Shown: positions 46,079-55,196, counted from the first letter of the stretch. The stretch is DNA of 64,000 nt from Natronospirales bacterium (GCA_021816765.1 JAKAXB010000010.1:1-64000); one strand, 5' to 3'. Notes: a model not told the origin generated them from the sequence alone. Program-made: numbers and translations.

Positions 46079-47337
46079 GGGGTGCGGTGTACAGTGCCGG
46101 CGAGTTCTTGCAGGCGCGCGATACGCGAGAGCGCCGGCGGATGTGAGTCATGGCAGGCGGAATGCAAAGGATCAGGCGTAAGTGTGGTGGCGTTGTCGCG
46201 GTAGAGCTTCACCAGCGCACGGATCAGCGTCGCGGCATTCGTCTGGCGGCTGGCGTACGCATCCGCCTCGAATTCATGCTGGCGCGACCAGGCGGAACTC
46301 AAGGGTTCCAGCAGGAACAGGAACGGTGGTGCCAGCAGTGTGAACAGCAGCAATGCCATGTAGGCGGAAGCTTGCGGCACACCCAGACCATGATAGAACC
46401 AGGCGCTTGCCGCCAGCCAGCCGAGTATCGTCAGGCCCGCGAGACTCATGATGGCAGTGACCGCGAGCCGCTGGATGACATGCTTGAGGCGGAAGTGGCC
46501 CAATTCGTGAGCGAGCACCGCCTCGATTTCCTCCGCTGCGAGTTTATCCATGAGGGTGTCGAAGAACACGATGCGTTTGTTGCGCCCGAAACCGGTGAAA
46601 TAGGCATTACCATGGGCGGAGCGCGTGGAGCCGTCCATCACGAACACGCCACGGCTGGCGAAGTCGCAGCGCGTCAGCAATGATTCGATGCGCTGTTTCA
46701 GGCTGGCATCGGTTAACGGCGAGAATTTGTTGAACAGCGGCGCGATGATCACCGGATACGCCCAGGTGATCAGCAAGCTGAAACCCAGCCACAGTGCCCA
46801 TACATACAGCCACCACAACCGGCCGGAGCGTTGCATAAGCCACAGAACGGCATATAAAAGCGGTACGCCCAGGATGACAGCAAGCAGCAACAGCTTGAGA
46901 ATATCCAGCAGATAAGTTTTCACGCGCGTACGGTTGAAGCCGTAACGTGCCTCGATACCGAAGGTGGAATATGCTCCCAGCGGCAGTTCGATTGCGGCGT
47001 TTACGAGGGCGAAACTGCCGATCACCAGCACCCCGGTATTGAGCAGATTGAGGTCCGCCTGGCGCCAGAACGCATCCAGCAGCGCGAGACCTCCCCCCAG
47101 GGTCCAGAACAGCGCCAGTGCCAGGTCCAGCGCCAGGCCCAGCAGGCTGAAGCGGGTTTTGCTGACGGTATAATCCGCCGCCTTCTGGTGCGCCGCCAGC
47201 TCGATATCACCGACGAATGCATCCGGCACCCGTATGCGCTTGCGGCGTACGTGCCGGATCTGGCGGCCGGCCAGCCAGCCGCGCAGCGCAGCGCTGATGC
47301 ACAGCGCAATGATGAAAATCCAGGTCAGAGTGTTCAT
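46075..47337 (-). CDS. M48 family metallopeptidase (Ste24/CAAX protease-like)
   Basis: Integral inner-membrane zinc protease of 420 aa in the Ste24 group. Several hydrophobic helices surround the zinc motif HELGH in LAHELGHFRLKH, with the third ligand in QHEFEADAYASRQ. The N-terminal region includes YGFNRTRVKTYLLDILKLLL, conserved in the family. ATG 47337 begins a clean first helix (LTWIFIIALCISAALRGWL); an ATG nine codons earlier is possible. In bacteria the substrates are not known. It is coupled to rsgA by a 4-nt overlap. Confidence 0.92.
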   Translation of the reverse strand: MNTLTWIFIIALCISAALRGWLAGRQIRHVRRKRIRVPDAFVGDIELAAHQKAADYTVSKTRFSLLGLALDLALALFWTLGGGLALLDAFWRQADLNLLNTGVLVIGSFALVNAAIELPLGAYSTFGIEARYGFNRTRVKTYLLDILKLLLLAVILGVPLLYAVLWLMQRSGRLWWLYVWALWLGFSLLITWAYPVIIAPLFNKFSPLTDASLKQRIESLLTRCDFASRGVFVMDGSTRSAHGNAYFTGFGRNKRIVFFDTLMDKLAAEEIEAVLAHELGHFRLKHVIQRLAVTAIMSLAGLTILGWLAASAWFYHGLGVPQASAYMALLLFTLLAPPFLFLLEPLSSAWSRQHEFEADAYASRQTNAATLIRALVKLYRDNATTLTPDPLHSACHDSHPPALSRIARLQELAGTVHRTP

Positions 47338-47443
47338 GGGCGGAGCATTTTTCGGGTGGTGCATTGTAAGCGATGGTCGCCAGGATGGGCAGGCCGGACA
47401 AGGCGCGTTAAACTAGCTGCACGTTTTTGAATAAGGGCATCCC

Positions 47444-48004
47444 ATGCTGTTGAATGCGGAGAATCTGATCTGGCTCGATCTGGAGATGACCGGCCTCAAT
47501 CCCGACAGCGATCGCATCCTGGAAATTGCCACTCTGGTGACCGACAAGCAGCTTGCTATTCTCGCCGAAGGTCCGGTGATTGCGATACATCAGAGTGACG
47601 CGGTGCTGGCGGCCATGGGCGAATGGTGCACGCGCCAGCATGGCCAGTCGGGCCTCACCCAGCGGACGCGCGAGAGTCGCGCGAACGAGGCGCAGGCGCA
47701 GCGGCTCACACTCGAATTCCTGCGGCAATATCTGCCGCCCAACACCTCACCCCTGTGCGGCAACAGCATCTGCCAGGATCGGCGCTTCCTTGCCCGCCAC
47801 ATGCCGGAGCTGGAAAGATTCTTCCACTACCGCAATCTGGATGTGAGCACGCTGAAGGAGCTGGCCAGACGCTGGGCCCCGGGTATTCCCGACGGCTTTA
47901 CCAAGGAATCCAGTCATCTGGCACTGCAGGATATTCGCGACTCGGTAGCGGAGCTCAGGTATTATCGCGCGCATTTGTTCCGACCGGAATTTCTCGTGTC
48001 GTAA
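47444..48004 (+). CDS. orn: oligoribonuclease
   Basis: DEDDh 3'-to-5' exonuclease that finishes RNA decay by degrading two- to five-nucleotide RNAs. The 186-aa protein has the first acidic pair in [40 protein letters not shown] in the middle and [20 protein letters not shown] at the C-terminus with the catalytic His and Asp. It is divergent from the Ste24-like gene over 106 bp. The gene is widespread in gamma- and betaproteobacteria, supporting the taxonomic placement. Confidence 0.96.
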   Translation: MLLNAENLIWLDLEMTGLNPDSDRILEIATLVTDKQLAILAEGPVIAIHQSDAVLAAMGEWCTRQHGQSGLTQRTRESRANEAQAQRLTLEFLRQYLPPNTSPLCGNSICQDRRFLARHMPELERFFHYRNLDVSTLKELARRWAPGIPDGFTKESSHLALQDIRDSVAELRYYRAHLFRPEFLVS

Positions 48005-48025
48005 GAGGGCACAGGTATTGAAATT

Positions 48026-48904
48026 TCAGTTCTGAACGGTCGTTCTGCGCAATTCGCCGCGCAATGCCACGATGCCGCCGGTAATGATGAGCAGTGCTCC
48101 CATCCAGAACCAGCCGCCCGGCACTTCGCTCCAAATGAGCCAGCCGTACAGGGCGGCAAACAGGATAGAACTGTAGGTGAAGGGTCCAATCCGGGCGGCA
48201 GACGCCAGCGCATAGCCGCGAGTCATGAGCAATTGCCCGATCGCTGCCAGTGAGCCCATCAGGATAAACAGCAGAAAATCGTGCGCATTGGGTGTCCGCC
48301 ATGCCCAGACAAGAGGGATTGCCGAACCGAGCGTGCCGAACAGGCTGAAATAGAACACGATGCGTGTCGGCGGCTCGGTGCGCAATGCACGACGGATGGT
48401 GACCACGGAAAAAGCAGCGGCAATACCCGATGTCAGGCCGATGAGCGCCGGCCAGGAAATGATACCGCGACCGGGCCTCAATACCAGCACCACGCCAATG
48501 AAGCCGATGAGGATCGCCCAGCGCACCTTCACCGGCACGTATTCCTTGAGCCACAGGAAGGCGATGAAGGGCACAAATAGTGTGGCCGTCTGGTTGAGCA
48601 ACATGGCAGCGGCGATGTGCAGATGCCCAAGCGCATAAAACAGGCAGTACATGGATACCAGTCCCGAGGTGGCGCGCATCACATGCAGATGCATGTGCCG
48701 GCTGCCGAGATGCCGCAGGCTGAGACGCAGCAACCACGGCAACAGGAACGCCAGCGAGAACAAATTGCGCCAGAACACCATGATCTCGTCTGGCATGTGC
48801 ACGGACAGCATACGCACCAGTGCACCCATGGTGGAAAAGGCCGCTGCTGCGCCGATAATGTAGAGCGCGCCGCGGGCGGGATGATCGTGGGTCAGACGCT
48901 TCAA
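48026..48904 (-). CDS. EamA/DMT-superfamily transporter
   Basis: Inner-membrane protein of 292 aa with about ten hydrophobic helices in two repeated halves (GALYIIGAAAAFSTMGALV at the start of the first, IGLTSGIAAAFSVVTIRRAL at the start of the second), the drug/metabolite transporter fold. The substrate is not predictable. The gene converges on orn with a 21-bp gap and diverges from the dehydratase gene. Confidence 0.9.
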   Translation of the reverse strand: MKRLTHDHPARGALYIIGAAAAFSTMGALVRMLSVHMPDEIMVFWRNLFSLAFLLPWLLRLSLRHLGSRHMHLHVMRATSGLVSMYCLFYALGHLHIAAAMLLNQTATLFVPFIAFLWLKEYVPVKVRWAILIGFIGVVLVLRPGRGIISWPALIGLTSGIAAAFSVVTIRRALRTEPPTRIVFYFSLFGTLGSAIPLVWAWRTPNAHDFLLFILMGSLAAIGQLLMTRGYALASAARIGPFTYSSILFAALYGWLIWSEVPGGWFWMGALLIITGGIVALRGELRRTTVQN

Positions 48905-49003
48905 GCCGGAGTATGCTCATGGCCCGGGACAGGTAGCGGGCGCGCTATTATCCCTTGCCACCGCGACCGGTGGAAGCGCAGCCATGCCTTGCTGAGGGTA
49001 TTT

Positions 49004-49954
49004 ATGAATGACATCCTGAGTTTCAACGCTATCCGTGAGGCGGCCGCACGCATTGCGCCGCACATATGCCGCACGCCGGTACTGCGCTGTGCCCGGCTGG
49101 AGGAGAAATTGGACGCGGAAGTATTTTTCAAGTGCGAGAACTTCCAGGAAATGGGCGCATTCAAACTACGCGGCGCCAGCAACGCCATCTTTTCATTGCC
49201 TGAGGCACGTGTATCGCAGGGCGTGGCCACCCATTCCTCCGGCAATCACGGTACGGCGGTGGCGCTGGCGGCGAAACGGCGCGGTGTGCCTGCCTGCGTG
49301 GTAATGCCGGAGAACGCCAGCGCCTACAAAAAACGTACGGTGGCGGAGTACGGCGCCCACGTCATTTATTGCGAATCCACCCAGCAGGGACGCGAAGCGG
49401 CGCTCGCCAGCTATGTGCAGAAAACCGGCGCGGCGCTGGTGCACCCGTACAACGATCCGGTGGTCATGGCGGGGCAGGGCACGGCCGCGCTGGAATTGCA
49501 TGAAGACGTGTCCGACCTGCAATTGATATTGGCGCCGGTGGGTGGCGGCGGGCTGCTCTCCGGCACGGCGGTGGCCACGCGCGCGCTTCGGCCTGGCTGC
49601 AAAGTCATGGGCGTGGAACCACTGGGTGCCGATGATGCCTGGCGTTCGCTTAAGGCCGGCCACATCGAAGCAGTGCCGAAGCCGGACACCATCGCCGATG
49701 GATTGCGTGCCACTCTGGGTCTGCTTACGTTTGCGGTGATCCGGGATGAAGCGGACGGTATCCTGCGGGTTTCCGAAGAGGCCATCATCGCCGCCATGCG
49801 CTTTGTATGGGAGCGCATGAAGATCACCATCGAGCCCTCTTCGGCGGTGGTGGTGGCGGCGCTACAGGAGGGGCTGGTGGAGGTGAAGGGCCGGCGGGTC
49901 GGTGTTATTCTCACCGGCGGCAACGTGGATTTGGACCATTTACCCTGGCGGTAA
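49004..49954 (+). CDS. threonine/serine dehydratase-like PLP enzyme
   Basis: Fold-type II PLP enzyme of 316 aa. The Schiff-base Lys is in MGAFKLRGASNAIFSL, the phosphate and substrate loops are HSSGNHGTAVALAAKRRG and PVGGGGLLSGTAVA, and the end is GVILTGGNVDLDHL. There is no C-terminal ACT regulatory domain, so this is the short catabolic dehydratase or serine racemase type rather than biosynthetic IlvA. Start ATG 49004 follows GAGGG. The sequence does not distinguish dehydratase from racemase activity. Confidence 0.88.
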   Translation: MNDILSFNAIREAAARIAPHICRTPVLRCARLEEKLDAEVFFKCENFQEMGAFKLRGASNAIFSLPEARVSQGVATHSSGNHGTAVALAAKRRGVPACVVMPENASAYKKRTVAEYGAHVIYCESTQQGREAALASYVQKTGAALVHPYNDPVVMAGQGTAALELHEDVSDLQLILAPVGGGGLLSGTAVATRALRPGCKVMGVEPLGADDAWRSLKAGHIEAVPKPDTIADGLRATLGLLTFAVIRDEADGILRVSEEAIIAAMRFVWERMKITIEPSSAVVVAALQEGLVEVKGRRVGVILTGGNVDLDHLPWR

Positions 49955-50052
49955 GTTGCAGCCATGGAAGAAACCGCTGGCCGTGGCATGATACTGCGGG
50001 TATGTTGCCGCACTCGCAATGGTTTTGATGAAAGCTTCCCGGAGGTTGTTGT

Positions 50053-50613
50053 ATGCGGACCGTGATGATGTGGATTCTCGTGATTGCGGGCATGATGTTT
50101 GACGTGATGGCGCTCGCCGGTCCGCCGGCCTCCAAGCCGGTGGATGTACGCGACCTCATGAGTGTCACTCAATATGACCAGGCCGGTCTCAACAAGCTGT
50201 CACCCGGCGAGCTTACAGCGCTCAATGCCTGGTTGAACCACTACCTGGGCACACGTGCTCAGGCCACAGCTGCTTTTCCTGTCGCGCAGGTGGCCTCGCC
50301 ACCCGCAGCCGCCGTGCCGGCAGCGGCTGCCCGGTCCGCAGTGGCCAGTTTCGGTGCGGATACCATGGCACCCATGGAAAGCGCCGATGAACCCAGACGT
50401 ATCGAAACGCGCATCGCGGGCCTGTTCACCGGCTGGACGGGCGATACGGTTTTCCCGCTGGAAAATGGCCAGGTGTGGAAACAGGCTGCATCGGGTTATT
50501 ACACCGACGCGCGCCTGAATCACCCGCGTGTGGTCATCAAAAAACTGGTATTTGGGTACCTGCTGACACTGCCGGGACACAGCGAGACTGTGTTTGTGCG
50601 CCGCATCAAGTAG
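50053..50613 (+). CDS. conserved hypothetical exported protein
   Basis: A 186-aa protein with an N-terminal hydrophobic signal (MMWILVIAGMMFDVMALA). The segment DVRDLMSVTQYDQAGLNKLS with LTALNAWL follows, then an Ala/Pro-rich linker. The C-terminal 60 residues (GLFTGWTGDTVFPLENGQVW and LNHPRVVIKKLVFGYLLTLP) look like a small beta domain seen in uncharacterised gammaproteobacterial proteins. No enzyme motif is visible. The stop codon is inside an 11-bp tandem duplication. Confidence 0.75.
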   Translation: MRTVMMWILVIAGMMFDVMALAGPPASKPVDVRDLMSVTQYDQAGLNKLSPGELTALNAWLNHYLGTRAQATAAFPVAQVASPPAAAVPAAAARSAVASFGADTMAPMESADEPRRIETRIAGLFTGWTGDTVFPLENGQVWKQAASGYYTDARLNHPRVVIKKLVFGYLLTLPGHSETVFVRRIK

Positions 50614-50624
50614 GCATCAAGTAG
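50603..50624. repeat. 11-bp tandem duplication spanning a stop codon
   Basis: GCATCAAGTAG occurs twice in tandem (50603-50613 and 50614-50624). The first copy supplies the TAG stop codon of the exported protein gene; the second lies between it and the acetyltransferase start. Like the 13-bp duplication in the IS110 gene it looks like a slippage event, here without coding effect. Confidence 0.85.
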
Positions 50625-50637
50625 GAAGACGCGCTGC

Positions 50638-51156
50638 TTGCATAGCGTACAGGAAAACGTTCTTGCTGATCTGCATCTGAGCATGCGCCATGGCTTGCGG
50701 AAAGATGGTGCGGCCCTGAATGGCCTGATCCGTGGCATCCTGGAAAGCTATGGATTGTCGCCGGATCGGGAAGGCAGGGACGCGGACCTGGATGATGTCG
50801 AGACTTTCTACCATGCACGCGGTGGAATATTCATAGTACTGGAGGATTTCAACGGCGCGGTAGTGGGAAGCTGTGGCGTGCTGCCGCTGTCTCATGAGCG
50901 GTGTGAGTTGCGCAAGCTGTATCTGGCCCACGCCTTTCGGGGACACAGTCTGGGGAAACTGTTGCTGCGGTACGCCATGGACTGGGCGAGAAATCGGGGA
51001 TTCCAGGAGATGGAGTTGCATACCGCGGTCAGGCTCAAGGAGGCAGTAGGACTTTACCGGCGGTTTGGGTTTGAGCGCAGCGGATTCAAGGGCGCAACTG
51101 ACCGATGTGAATTGCATTTCCGGTGCAAACTTGCCGCACCGGTGTCCGAGTGGTGA
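50638..51156 (+). CDS. GNAT-family N-acetyltransferase
   Basis: Acetyl-CoA-dependent acetyltransferase of 172 aa with unknown acceptor. GIFIVLEDFNGAVVGSCGVL forms the central strands, CELRKLYLAHAFRGHSLGKL is the acetyl-CoA loop (R-x-x-G-x-G variant RGHSLGK), and EAVGLYRRFGFERSG is the C-terminal motif. The start is taken as TTG 50638, with GGAAG about nine bases upstream, because a first strand is needed before RHGLRKDG; ATG 50683 is the alternative. Confidence 0.85.
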   Translation: MHSVQENVLADLHLSMRHGLRKDGAALNGLIRGILESYGLSPDREGRDADLDDVETFYHARGGIFIVLEDFNGAVVGSCGVLPLSHERCELRKLYLAHAFRGHSLGKLLLRYAMDWARNRGFQEMELHTAVRLKEAVGLYRRFGFERSGFKGATDRCELHFRCKLAAPVSEW

Positions 51157-51286
51157 TAGCTTGTGAAAGCACGGTACGGTACACAAATGCAAATTCCTGT
51201 ATCCATTCACGCTACCCGCTGTGGCGGCGCGTAATGCATCCGCATGTGGCCCGATATCGCATCCAAGAGGAGGCTGCTCAGGTTCC

Positions 51287-51802
51287 ATGAAAAGTATCAG
51301 CATGTATTTTTTCGGATTCGCCCTGACTGCACTCGCGGCATTTGTACCGGCCGTCAGCCATGCCGGCAATGATGCAGACCGCATACTCGGCGTATGGCTC
51401 ACGCAGGATGGCAAGGCCAGGGTGCAAGTGGTGGAGCAACGGGGTATCTATGACGGCCACATCATCTGGCTGAAACAGCCGCTTTATCCCGCCAACGATC
51501 CGCATGGCATGGGCGGCAAACCCAGAGTGGATCGCAGGAATCCGCGCAAATCCCTGCGCGAACGTCCCATCATCGGTTTGCCGCTGGTAAGCGGCTTCCA
51601 TTATGCCGGTGATGGTGAGTGGGACGGCGGCATCATCTATGATCCGGAAAGCGGAAAAACCTACCGTTGCAAGATGACATTGACGGCAGAGGGCACGCTG
51701 CGGGTGCGCGGCTACGTGGGGATTTCACTCTTCGGCCGTACCACCGTGTGGACGCGTGTCACGGCGCCGGATTCACATGCTGCCGCTGCCATAGTTCATT
51801 AA
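51287..51802 (+). CDS. DUF2147 family exported protein
   Basis: A 171-aa protein with signal peptide MYFFGFALTALAAFVPAVSHA. The mature part has the DUF2147 features ILGVWLTQDGKARVQVVEQ, GHIIWLKQPLYP and DGGIIYDPESGKTYRCKM, ending in RVRGYVGISLFGRTTVWTR. DUF2147 proteins are small periplasmic beta proteins related to lipocalins; their function is unknown. It converges on a small lipoprotein gene 18 bp downstream. Confidence 0.88.
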   Translation: MKSISMYFFGFALTALAAFVPAVSHAGNDADRILGVWLTQDGKARVQVVEQRGIYDGHIIWLKQPLYPANDPHGMGGKPRVDRRNPRKSLRERPIIGLPLVSGFHYAGDGEWDGGIIYDPESGKTYRCKMTLTAEGTLRVRGYVGISLFGRTTVWTRVTAPDSHAAAAIVH

Positions 51803-51820
51803 AGAAGCGGCGATCCTGGC

Positions 51821-52096
51821 TCAACTCCGCGGCGGTTGCGCCGGCGATGGGGGCGTGCGAGTGGTGCCAGTTTGAGCCTGTATCTGCTGGTCCATTTTCT
51901 GTTTCTCCGCTTGCAGCACGTTCTGCACCTGCTTGGCTTTGTTGAGATCCTGGATATAAGGCTCAAATACGGTTTTCCTGGGTGCTTGTGCGGATTTTTC
52001 CGTGGATGCATTGCCGGAATTATTGTTTGAACCACACGCTGTCAGCAGAAGCAGAAAACTGAGCGGGAGTAACATCCCAATTACCGATGTTTTCAT
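51821..52096 (-). CDS. small lipoprotein, unknown function
   Basis: A 91-aa predicted lipoprotein: signal peptide with lipobox LLLLTAC (Cys21), a short Asn/Ser-rich linker, then a helix that is probably a coiled coil (LNKAKQVQNVLQAEKQKMDQ) and a Pro-rich tail. No family recognised. The start ATG 52096 has a GAGAACTG sequence upstream. DUF3147 lies 25 bp upstream on the same strand. Confidence 0.75.
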   Translation of the reverse strand: MKTSVIGMLLPLSFLLLLTACGSNNNSGNASTEKSAQAPRKTVFEPYIQDLNKAKQVQNVLQAEKQKMDQQIQAQTGTTRTPPSPAQPPRS

Positions 52097-52121
52097 TTGC
52101 AGTTCTCCTGCCTGATTATGC

Positions 52122-52475
52122 TCAGGTGGTCCAGAATCCCAGGTGTTTAAGCAACAAAACCATAACGCCATAGCAGAGCAGCATGACCGCGATGGCCAGC
52201 ATCAATGCCAGCGGAAAACTCAATTGCTGCCTGATAAGCAGCGGCAGGGCCAGAAACAGCGTCAATGATGGCAGTACCAGCCAGAATATGCTCCAGGACA
52301 AGGCCACCACTTTGGTATCGTCACGGGTGTCCAGGTACAACCATACCATGGCGAGAATGGATACCAAGGGCAGTGAAGCCAGCAAGCCACCCCAGAATGG
52401 CAAACGCTTGGCTACCTCCGACACCGCGACAATAGTAACGGCTGACAGCAATAACTTCATAAGGTAGTAAACCAT
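52122..52475 (-). CDS. DUF3147 family membrane protein
   Basis: A 117-aa protein with four hydrophobic helices (LLLSAVTIVAVSEVAKRLPF, LLASLPLVSILAMVWLYLDT, WSIFWLVLPSLTLFLALPLL, LALMLAIAVMLLCYGVMVLL), matching the DUF3147 family. Function unknown. It sits between the lipoprotein gene and the AmmA gene, all on the minus strand, so it may be part of that transcript. Confidence 0.85.
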   Translation of the reverse strand: MVYYLMKLLLSAVTIVAVSEVAKRLPFWGGLLASLPLVSILAMVWLYLDTRDDTKVVALSWSIFWLVLPSLTLFLALPLLIRQQLSFPLALMLAIAVMLLCYGVMVLLLKHLGFWTT

Positions 52476-52499
52476 TGTCTGTGTTCCTCCATGGCGGTT

Positions 52500-53072
52500 T
52501 CAGGAAAGCGCAGCATCATCACCGAAATTGTCTGTCTGATAACGGAATAGTTTCAGCGACGATGACCAATATGCCGCGCCGAGACCGGCTTTCTGCATGA
52601 GTTGATCGAAAAAATCGTCGGCATCCGGCAACGACTCCCAGACGCTGGGCAGGAAAGTTGCGCGCCGTGCGCCTTCCTGTACGATCAGACCGTCTTTTCC
52701 TGGTTGCAGCAGTTGCAGCAGCTCGACGCGGTTGCGCGCGGTGATCGGTACCGCGATGGAAAGCACTGAGATTTCGATGTGCAAGCCCGCCAATTCCGGC
52801 TGAGTCAGCGCTGGAAAGCGCGAATCCTGGAAAGCCGCGGCCCGGGCATTATGGATAACGTCCTGCAGGAGCGAGCGCGTTGCTTCCAGCGTACCGATGC
52901 AGCCGCGTAGCGCGCCATGTCGTTTTAAAGTCACGAAGCTGGCATGTTTTTCATGCAACACCGCATCGGAATTGTCATTCTCAAATGACAACCGGTTTCC
53001 CGCAAGGGTGTGCTCGATGGACTGGCGCGCAGCCCTGAGCAGAGTTGCGCGTGCGCCGGCGTCAAGTGCCAT
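52500..53072 (-). CDS. amrA: AmmeMemoRadiSam system protein A (AMMECR1 domain)
   Basis: AMMECR1-domain protein of 190 aa. The hallmark LRGCIGTLEATRSLL is present, followed by ARAAAFQDSRFPALTQPELA and IEISVLS, and LPSVWESLPDADDFFDQLMQ near the end. The domain's biochemical role is unknown. ATG 53072 is used; it overlaps the end of the Memo-type gene by 11 nt, so the two are translationally coupled. With the Memo and radical SAM genes next to it this makes the AmmeMemoRadiSam set. The symbol follows the common shorthand and is not a validated function. Confidence 0.9.
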   Translation of the reverse strand: MALDAGARATLLRAARQSIEHTLAGNRLSFENDNSDAVLHEKHASFVTLKRHGALRGCIGTLEATRSLLQDVIHNARAAAFQDSRFPALTQPELAGLHIEISVLSIAVPITARNRVELLQLLQPGKDGLIVQEGARRATFLPSVWESLPDADDFFDQLMQKAGLGAAYWSSSLKLFRYQTDNFGDDAALS

Positions 53073-53859
53073 GGAATGCCCAGGCGCCGTAACCAACCAC
53101 GCGATCACGCGTACCGGTAGTGTCGCCGGAATTGCGCAAGTCGAGCCGGCTGATGCACAGACCGCGCGTGCGCGCCATGCTCAGCAGGCCGTTGATGGGG
53201 CGGGCGCCGCAGGCCCGCCGGTCTTCGATGGGAATCTGCAGCATTTCGATGCGCCGCGCCGTGTCCTCGTCCAGTTCGCGAGCCGCGGCATAAGGGTGAT
53301 AGTGGCTTAGATCGGAACTGATCACGATGAGGGTTTCCGCGCCTCCCCAAAGTGTTTCCAATACCTGTGCCACCTCACCCGGCTGCGCCCAGCCCACCAC
53401 CAGCGGTACCAGTGTGAAGTATCCAAGCCGTTCCTGCAGAAAGGGCAGATGCACCTCCAGGCTGTGTTCCAGCTGGTGCGCCGCATCCGAGCGGTGTATC
53501 TGCGGCAGGTCCTGAATGAGCGCGATAGCCGCATGATCCAGCGGGATATCGCCTAGCGGCGTGCGGAAGAAGTCCACGCTGGGCAGCGCCAGGCCATGCA
53601 CTGCCACCCGGTGGGCGGGGCCCAGCAGCACCACCCGTCTGATGACATCCACAGCGGGGGCTACCCGGTTATAGGCGCGCGCGGCGATGGGGCCGGAGTA
53701 TAGGTAGCCTGCGTGGGGTGCGATCAGCGCCTTGGGAACCGGGCCGTCGGCCGGGTTCGCGGTCAGCAGGCGCCGCAGCATGGTGCGGAGCTCAGCGGCG
53801 TCATCCGGGTAGAAGAGGCCGGCGGTGGCGGCGGGACGTATGGCGGGGGTTACAGTCAT
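53062..53859 (-). CDS. amrB: AmmeMemoRadiSam system protein B (Memo family)
   Basis: Memo-family protein of 265 aa, related to aromatic-ring-opening dioxygenase folds. Potential metal ligands are in LIAPHAGYLYSGPIAARA, LLGPAHRVAVHGLALP, HQLEHSLEVHLPFLQ and ISSDLSHYHPYAAARELDED, and the conserved Cys is in RRACGARPINGLL. Eukaryotic MEMO1 shares this fold. ATG 53859 diverges from the radical SAM gene with only 29 bp between, so the promoters overlap. The physiological substrate is not established. Confidence 0.92.
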   Translation of the reverse strand: MTVTPAIRPAATAGLFYPDDAAELRTMLRRLLTANPADGPVPKALIAPHAGYLYSGPIAARAYNRVAPAVDVIRRVVLLGPAHRVAVHGLALPSVDFFRTPLGDIPLDHAAIALIQDLPQIHRSDAAHQLEHSLEVHLPFLQERLGYFTLVPLVVGWAQPGEVAQVLETLWGGAETLIVISSDLSHYHPYAAARELDEDTARRIEMLQIPIEDRRACGARPINGLLSMARTRGLCISRLDLRNSGDTTGTRDRVVGYGAWAFHGT

Positions 53860-53888
53860 ATACTTAAGCTTAGTACGAAACGGACCTC

Positions 53889-54995
53889 ATGATGAAAATT
53901 CAATCCGCAACCGTCATCCCCACCCGATACTGGCATGTGCTGGCGGACGGCAAGATTCAGTGCGATGTTTGCCCGCGCGCCTGCAAGCTCAATGAAGGGC
54001 AGCGGGGTCTTTGTTTTGTGCGCGGCCGCGAGGGTGACCAGGTCAAGCTCTTCAGCTATGGCCGCTCCAGCGGTTTCTGTGTCGATCCCGTGGAGAAAAA
54101 ACCGCTGAATCATTTTCTGCCCGGCACGCCGGTATTGTCCTTTGGTACGGCCGGCTGCAATTTGGCCTGCAAGTTCTGTCAGAATTGGGATATGTCCAAG
54201 TCCCGCGAAATGGATACGCTTGCCGATCTTGCCATGCCGGAAACCCTGGCGCAGACGGCATGGGCGCTTGGTTGTGCGAGCATGGCCTATACTTACAACG
54301 ACCCGGTGATTTTCATGGAATACGCCATGGATGTGGCGGATGCCGGACATGAGCTGGGTGTCAAATCCATTGCCGTCACCGCCGGTTATATGTGCAAGGA
54401 ACCCCGCTATGAGTTTTATTGGCACATGGACGCTGCCAATGTAGACTTGAAGGCGTTCACGGAGGGTTTCTATCACAAAATCTGCGGTGGCCATCTGCAG
54501 CCGGTGCTGGATACACTCATGTATCTCAAGCACGAGACCCGGGTGTGGATCGAGATCACCACCCTGCTTATCCCGGGCGAAAATGATTCCGAGCGGGAAA
54601 TCGAGGATCTCACTCAATGGGTGATGGAGAACCTGGGAGCGGATGTGCCGCTGCATTTCACCGCATTCCATCCTGACTGGAAGATGCTGGACAAGCCGGC
54701 GACACCTCTTCCAACCCTTGCCATGGCGCGCAACATTGCGGTAAAGAACGGCCTGCATTATTGCTACACCGGAAATGTCCATGACAGAAAAGGCAGCAGT
54801 ACCTATTGTCACCAATGCGGTGTACGGCTTATTGAACGTGAATGGTATGAACTTGGTGAATGGCAGCTCGATGAGCATGGCCGGTGCCGGCGTTGTGGTA
54901 CGCCTTTAGCGGGTGTCTTTCATGGCAAACCGGGTCGTTGGGGCAGGAAGCGCATGCCGGTAAGAATCAACGCTGTGAGTCATGGTGTCTCTTGA
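53889..54995 (+). CDS. amrS: AmmeMemoRadiSam system radical SAM enzyme
   Basis: Radical SAM protein of 368 aa. The SAM-cluster cysteines are Cys90, Cys94 and Cys97 in GCNLACKFCQNWD. Upstream are four more cysteines, 25, 28, 32 and 42 (CDVCPRACKLNEGQRGLC), and the C-terminus has two CxxC pairs (YCHQCGV and RCRRCGT) that look like a zinc ribbon. Core strands SMAYTYNDPVIFMEYAMDV and NVDLKAFTEGFYHKICGG match the family. It is divergent from the Memo and AMMECR1 genes. The reaction is unknown; co-occurrence suggests that the three modify one common target. Confidence 0.92.
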   Translation: MMKIQSATVIPTRYWHVLADGKIQCDVCPRACKLNEGQRGLCFVRGREGDQVKLFSYGRSSGFCVDPVEKKPLNHFLPGTPVLSFGTAGCNLACKFCQNWDMSKSREMDTLADLAMPETLAQTAWALGCASMAYTYNDPVIFMEYAMDVADAGHELGVKSIAVTAGYMCKEPRYEFYWHMDAANVDLKAFTEGFYHKICGGHLQPVLDTLMYLKHETRVWIEITTLLIPGENDSEREIEDLTQWVMENLGADVPLHFTAFHPDWKMLDKPATPLPTLAMARNIAVKNGLHYCYTGNVHDRKGSSTYCHQCGVRLIEREWYELGEWQLDEHGRCRRCGTPLAGVFHGKPGRWGRKRMPVRINAVSHGVS

Positions 54996-55196
54996 GTGCG
55001 CAATGGTTGCAGTTATAAGACAAAAGCTGCTATAAACTGGCAACTGGATGGAAAAGAGCAGAGTTCCTGTCATAACCCACAGGTGCGAGTGCAAATTGGC
55101 CAGTGGAAGTCTGTGCTTAATCTTTTGAGTACGCGTTTCCCGGTTTTAAAGAATGCGTGTTTGATGGTTTGCGGATAGTCGATCCAGGAATGCTGT

